Positions 61,587 through 64,000 of a DNA stretch of 64,000 nucleotides are shown in pieces. The stretch comes from Scleromatobacter humisilvae. GTDB taxonomy: Bacteria; Pseudomonadota; Gammaproteobacteria; Burkholderiales; Burkholderiaceae_C. The DNA lies in the NCBI RefSeq assembly GCF_023231945.1, contig NZ_JAJLJH010000001.1:434001-498000 (forward strand). The letters run 5' to 3'. The notes below the pieces were generated by a model. The model was not told the DNA's origin. It searched no databases and was given only the letters and a program-made list of their open reading frames with translations. The number at the start of each line of letters is the position of its first letter. The stretch's first letter is position 1. The position numbers were made by a program, and so were the translations under genes.

Positions 61587-62024
61587 TCAGCCCTCGATGG
61601 CAAGCACCGGCTTGCCCTTCATCGTGTAGGAACGACCGCGGAACGCGAGCACGCGCTCGTCGCGCTGGTTGCGCACGTCGACGTCGTAGACGCCCAGGCG
61701 GCCGGACTTGCTGATCTCGACCGCCGTGGCCACGAGCTCGTCGCCGAGCCGGGCCGGCGCGACGATCTGCACGTCGAAGCCCGCGGCCACCGTGATCTCG
61801 TTGTAGGCGTTGCACGCAAACGCGAAGCACGAATCGGCCAGCGTCGTCATCAGGCCGCCCTGGCAGGTGCCGTAGCCGTTGAGCATGTCCTCGCGCACGG
61901 TCATCGTCATCGTGCAGCTGCCCGGGCCGATGGCGGCGACTTCCATGCCCATGCCCTGCGAGGCGCGATCCGTCGCCCACATGTGATCGCGGACGCGTTC
62001 GGCGATGCGCTGCGGATCGGCCAT
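61587..62024 (-). CDS. paaI: Hydroxyphenylacetyl-CoA thioesterase PaaI
   Basis: A 145-residue hot-dog-fold thioesterase that releases CoA from dead-end pathway intermediates. The active-site helix reads NGYGTCQGGLMTTLADSCFA with the catalytic Asp. Start overlaps the paaG stop by one base. Confidence 0.94.
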   Translation of the reverse strand: MADPQRIAERVRDHMWATDRASQGMGMEVAAIGPGSCTMTMTVREDMLNGYGTCQGGLMTTLADSCFAFACNAYNEITVAAGFDVQIVAPARLGDELVATAVEISKSGRLGVYDVDVRNQRDERVLAFRGRSYTMKGKPVLAIEG

Positions 62025-62851
62025 CAGCGATCCTTGAAGACGGCGGGACGCTTCTGCTGGAACGCCGCGACGCCCTCGGCGAAGTCGTGCGCGCGGCCCA
62101 GCTCGCCCTGCACGCGGGCCTCCAGCGACAGCGCGTCGGCCAGCGACAGCGACTGCGACGCGTCGAGCGCCTGGCGCGTCGCGACCAGCGCCTTGCTGGG
62201 TTGCGCGGCAAGACGCATCGCCAATGCGAACGCCTGTGCCTGCAGGTCGGCGTCGTCCACCACCTGCCAGATCAGCCCGAAACGCTCCGCGTCGGCGGCC
62301 GACAGCTTGTCGCCCGTGAGCGTCAGCGCCAGCGCGCGGGCGCGTCCGGCCAGGCGCGGCAGCAGCCAGGTGCCGCCACAGTCGGGAATCAGGCCGATCC
62401 TGGAGAACGCCTGGATGAAGCTGGCCGAGCGCGCGGCCAGCACGATGTCGCAGCAGAACGCGAAGTTGGCGCCCGCGCCGGCGGCCACGCCGTTGACGGC
62501 GCAGACGACCGGCACCGGCATGGCCTGGATGCGCATCGCGAGCGGGCGGTAGTTCTTCTCGATGACCGCCGCGATATCCGGCTTGCCGTCGGCGCCGGCG
62601 GCCATGCCGGGGTCGTTCAGGTCCTGTCCGGCGCAGAAGCCGCGGCCGGCGCCGGTGATCAGCACGGCGCGCACGTCGGAGTCGCCGGCGGCCGCGTCGA
62701 GCGCGGCGCGCAGCTCGGCGTGCATGTCCTGCGTGAAGCTGTTGAGAGCGGTGGGACGGTTGAGCGTCAGCACCCGCACGTGACCCCGCTGCGCGATCTG
62801 GATCAGCGCGTCGGGCGAGGAAATCGGCGTCGAATCGAGCAGGTCGAACAT
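62024..62851 (-). CDS. paaG: 1,2-epoxyphenylacetyl-CoA isomerase PaaG
   Basis: Converts the ring epoxide to oxepin-CoA and isomerises later unsaturated CoA esters. The 275-residue crotonase-fold protein has GRGFCAGQDLNDPG (about residue 74), NGVAAGAGANFAFCCDIV and the PaaG-type IGLIPDCGGTWLLPRLAG in which the Asp is catalytic. ATG 62851 gives a typical N-terminus. First gene of the paa operon. Confidence 0.94.
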   Translation of the reverse strand: MFDLLDSTPISSPDALIQIAQRGHVRVLTLNRPTALNSFTQDMHAELRAALDAAAGDSDVRAVLITGAGRGFCAGQDLNDPGMAAGADGKPDIAAVIEKNYRPLAMRIQAMPVPVVCAVNGVAAGAGANFAFCCDIVLAARSASFIQAFSRIGLIPDCGGTWLLPRLAGRARALALTLTGDKLSAADAERFGLIWQVVDDADLQAQAFALAMRLAAQPSKALVATRQALDASQSLSLADALSLEARVQGELGRAHDFAEGVAAFQQKRPAVFKDR

Positions 62852-62942
62852 GGTGAGCCTCGCGTCGGGATCGTGGATCCCTTCAGAATGGGTGGTGCCG
62901 GGGAGTCGATGACCGAGATCTGGCGGGTTCGCCAATTCTTTG

Positions 62943-62956
62943 ACCGACCGGTCGGT
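62943..62956. promoter_or_regulatory. Perfect palindrome, probable PaaR operator
   Basis: ACCGACCGGTCGGT is a 14-bp perfect palindrome in the divergent region between paaG (start 62851) and paaY (start 63030). It matches in form the ACCGACCG-N-CGGT type sites I recall for TetR-family PaaR repressors. TTAATCTTAGACT follows it and may include a promoter element for paaY. Confidence 0.8.
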
Positions 62957-63029
62957 TAATCTTAGACTGAGGTCACGGCGGACGCAAGCCCGCCCGACAA
63001 ACGCGGCCTTTATCTCGAGGAAACCCCGA

Positions 63030-63638
63030 ATGCCCTGCTACGAAATCGACGGCCTGCGCCCGGTCGTGCACCCGACGGCCTACGTCCACCCGACCGCCGT
63101 GCTCATCGGCGACGTGGTGATCGGCCCCGGCGCCTACATCGGCCCCTGCGCCAGCCTGCGCGGCGACTTCGGCCGCATCGTCCTTCAACGCGGCTGCAAC
63201 GTGCAGGACACCTGCGTCATCCACGGCTTCCCGGCGTCCGACACGCTGCTGGAGGACAACGCGCACATCGGCCACGGCGCGGTGCTGCACGGCTGCGTGA
63301 TCCGCGCCGACGCGCTCGTGGGCATGAACGCCGTCGTCATGGACGAGGCGGAGATCGGCGCCGGCGCCTTCGTCGCCGCCAGCGCCTTCGTGCGCGCCGG
63401 CCTGAAGGTGCCCGCGCGCTCGCTGGCCGCGGGCGTGCCCGCCAAGATCCTGCGCGAGCTGAGCGACCAGGAACTCGCGTGGAAGCGCGAAGGCACCGCG
63501 ACCTACCAGCGGCTGACCGAGCGCTGCCTCGCGACGATGAAGGAATGCGCGCCGCTCGCCGCCGAGGAGCCGGATCGCCCGCGCCTGGACGGCGGCAGCG
63601 TGCAGCCGCTGGTGGCGACGAAGCGGGCCGGCGACTGA
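63030..63638 (+). CDS. paaY: Hexapeptide-repeat protein PaaY
   Basis: A 202-residue left-handed beta-helix protein related to gamma-carbonic anhydrases; PaaY is a thioesterase that prevents CoA trapping in the phenylacetate pathway. Repeats run from about residue 12 to 130 ([55 protein letters not shown]), with a helical C-terminus. GAGG precedes ATG 63030. Divergent from paaG under the shared palindrome. Confidence 0.92.
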   Translation: MPCYEIDGLRPVVHPTAYVHPTAVLIGDVVIGPGAYIGPCASLRGDFGRIVLQRGCNVQDTCVIHGFPASDTLLEDNAHIGHGAVLHGCVIRADALVGMNAVVMDEAEIGAGAFVAASAFVRAGLKVPARSLAAGVPAKILRELSDQELAWKREGTATYQRLTERCLATMKECAPLAAEEPDRPRLDGGSVQPLVATKRAGD

Positions 63639-63639
63639 G

Positions 63640-64000
63640 TCACTTCAACGACCACGCCTGCAGCGTCGCGTGGTCGGGACAGGTGTTGTCGTCGCACGTC
63701 TCGACCAGCAGCAGCCGCGCGTCGGCCAGCACGCGCAGCCAGGTCGCGAGCTGCCCGGAGCCCAGGGCAACCTGGCCGAGCTCGCGCCGGCCGTCGATGT
63801 CGAACGCACGCACCGTGCGCTGGTCGACCGCCGCCGCGAGCGGGCCATCGACGCTGGTCAACCGGCGCTGGGGGTCGTCGCCCGCGCCCTCGAGCGGGCG
63901 CGGCGCGATGTCCAGGCCGAACCAGGCCGTCGTCACCGTCGCCTCGCCCGGCGCGCAGCGCGTCGCGCGCAGGCTGCCGAGGGCGTCGAAGCGCCAGTCG
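63640..64000 (-). CDS. Beta-propeller-like protein (3' part)
   Basis: The reading frame is open to the right edge, so only the C-terminal 119 residues or so are seen. They read as WD/PQQ-type strands (DQRTVRAFDIDGRRELGQVA, GQLATWLRVLADARLLLVET, DHATLQAWSLK) with two Cys in CDDNTC. No family assigned. It is convergent with paaY. Confidence 0.55.
   Translation of the reverse strand, partial: DWRFDALGSLRATRCAPGEATVTTAWFGLDIAPRPLEGAGDDPQRRLTSVDGPLAAAVDQRTVRAFDIDGRRELGQVALGSGQLATWLRVLADARLLLVETCDDNTCPDHATLQAWSLK

Overview
The window is very GC-rich and densely coded, with short intergenic gaps and strong GC-ending codon bias. Gene content points to a betaproteobacterium of the order Burkholderiales, probably the Rubrivivax/Leptothrix/Roseateles side: pepN next to fbp, a complete aerobic phenylacetate (paa) cluster under a TetR-type PaaR, lysR divergent from lysA, and long methyl-accepting and GGDEF/EAL receptors. 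Genus cannot be fixed from sequence alone. No rRNA, tRNA, CRISPR array, prophage or insertion sequence was seen.

Layout. 1-8.4 kb: the 3' end of pepN, fbp, an exported protein with a metal-site-less Cu/Zn-SOD-like domain, a DapA-family aldolase, an aldo/keto reductase, a DMT exporter, and an overlapping set of alpha/beta hydrolase, VOC protein and crotonase. 8.4-12.1 kb: a large exported protein with ankyrin-like repeats, then a membrane-anchored TIR protein. 12.1-15.4 kb: a four-gene minus-strand operon (regulator, beta-propeller, DUF899 thioredoxin-like protein, membrane protein). 15.6-21.2 kb: trehalose metabolism, with otsB, an otsA fused to a membrane sensor module, and a divergent GH15 hydrolase. 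21.2-29.9 kb: exported RidA-like protein, an unrecognised Gly/Ser-rich protein, a YSC84/SYLF lipoprotein, aldo/keto reductase, TetR regulator, chemoreceptor, GAF protein, class II aldolase, and a zinc ribbon/DUF2628/pilin-like fusion.

29.9-41.0 kb holds what I consider the most interesting structure: two mirror-image copies of a module made of a winged-helix/NTPase regulator and a divergent small exported two-cysteine protein. Both share an operator-like array of four roughly 10-bp repeats at the same distance from the small gene. Between the modules lie an Imm11/DUF1629-like protein and a 1,297-residue CHASE3/PAS/GGDEF/EAL receptor.

41-52.3 kb: a tandem ABM-domain protein, pterin dehydratase, lysR/lysA, an unusually AT-rich non-coding stretch, a sedolisin (S53) protease, a ClpP-like protease, several small exported or membrane proteins, a methyltransferase, an MFS transporter, a DUF4303 protein overlapping an atypical ferredoxin, and a small zinc-binding protein with a good terminator. 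52.4-63.6 kb: the minus-strand paa operon (paaG-I-K-A-B-C-D-E-R, an orphan periplasmic receptor, paaZ) with a divergent paaY; a perfect 14-bp palindrome in the shared promoter region is the likely PaaR operator. The window ends inside a beta-propeller-like gene. paaF, paaH and paaJ are not in the window.
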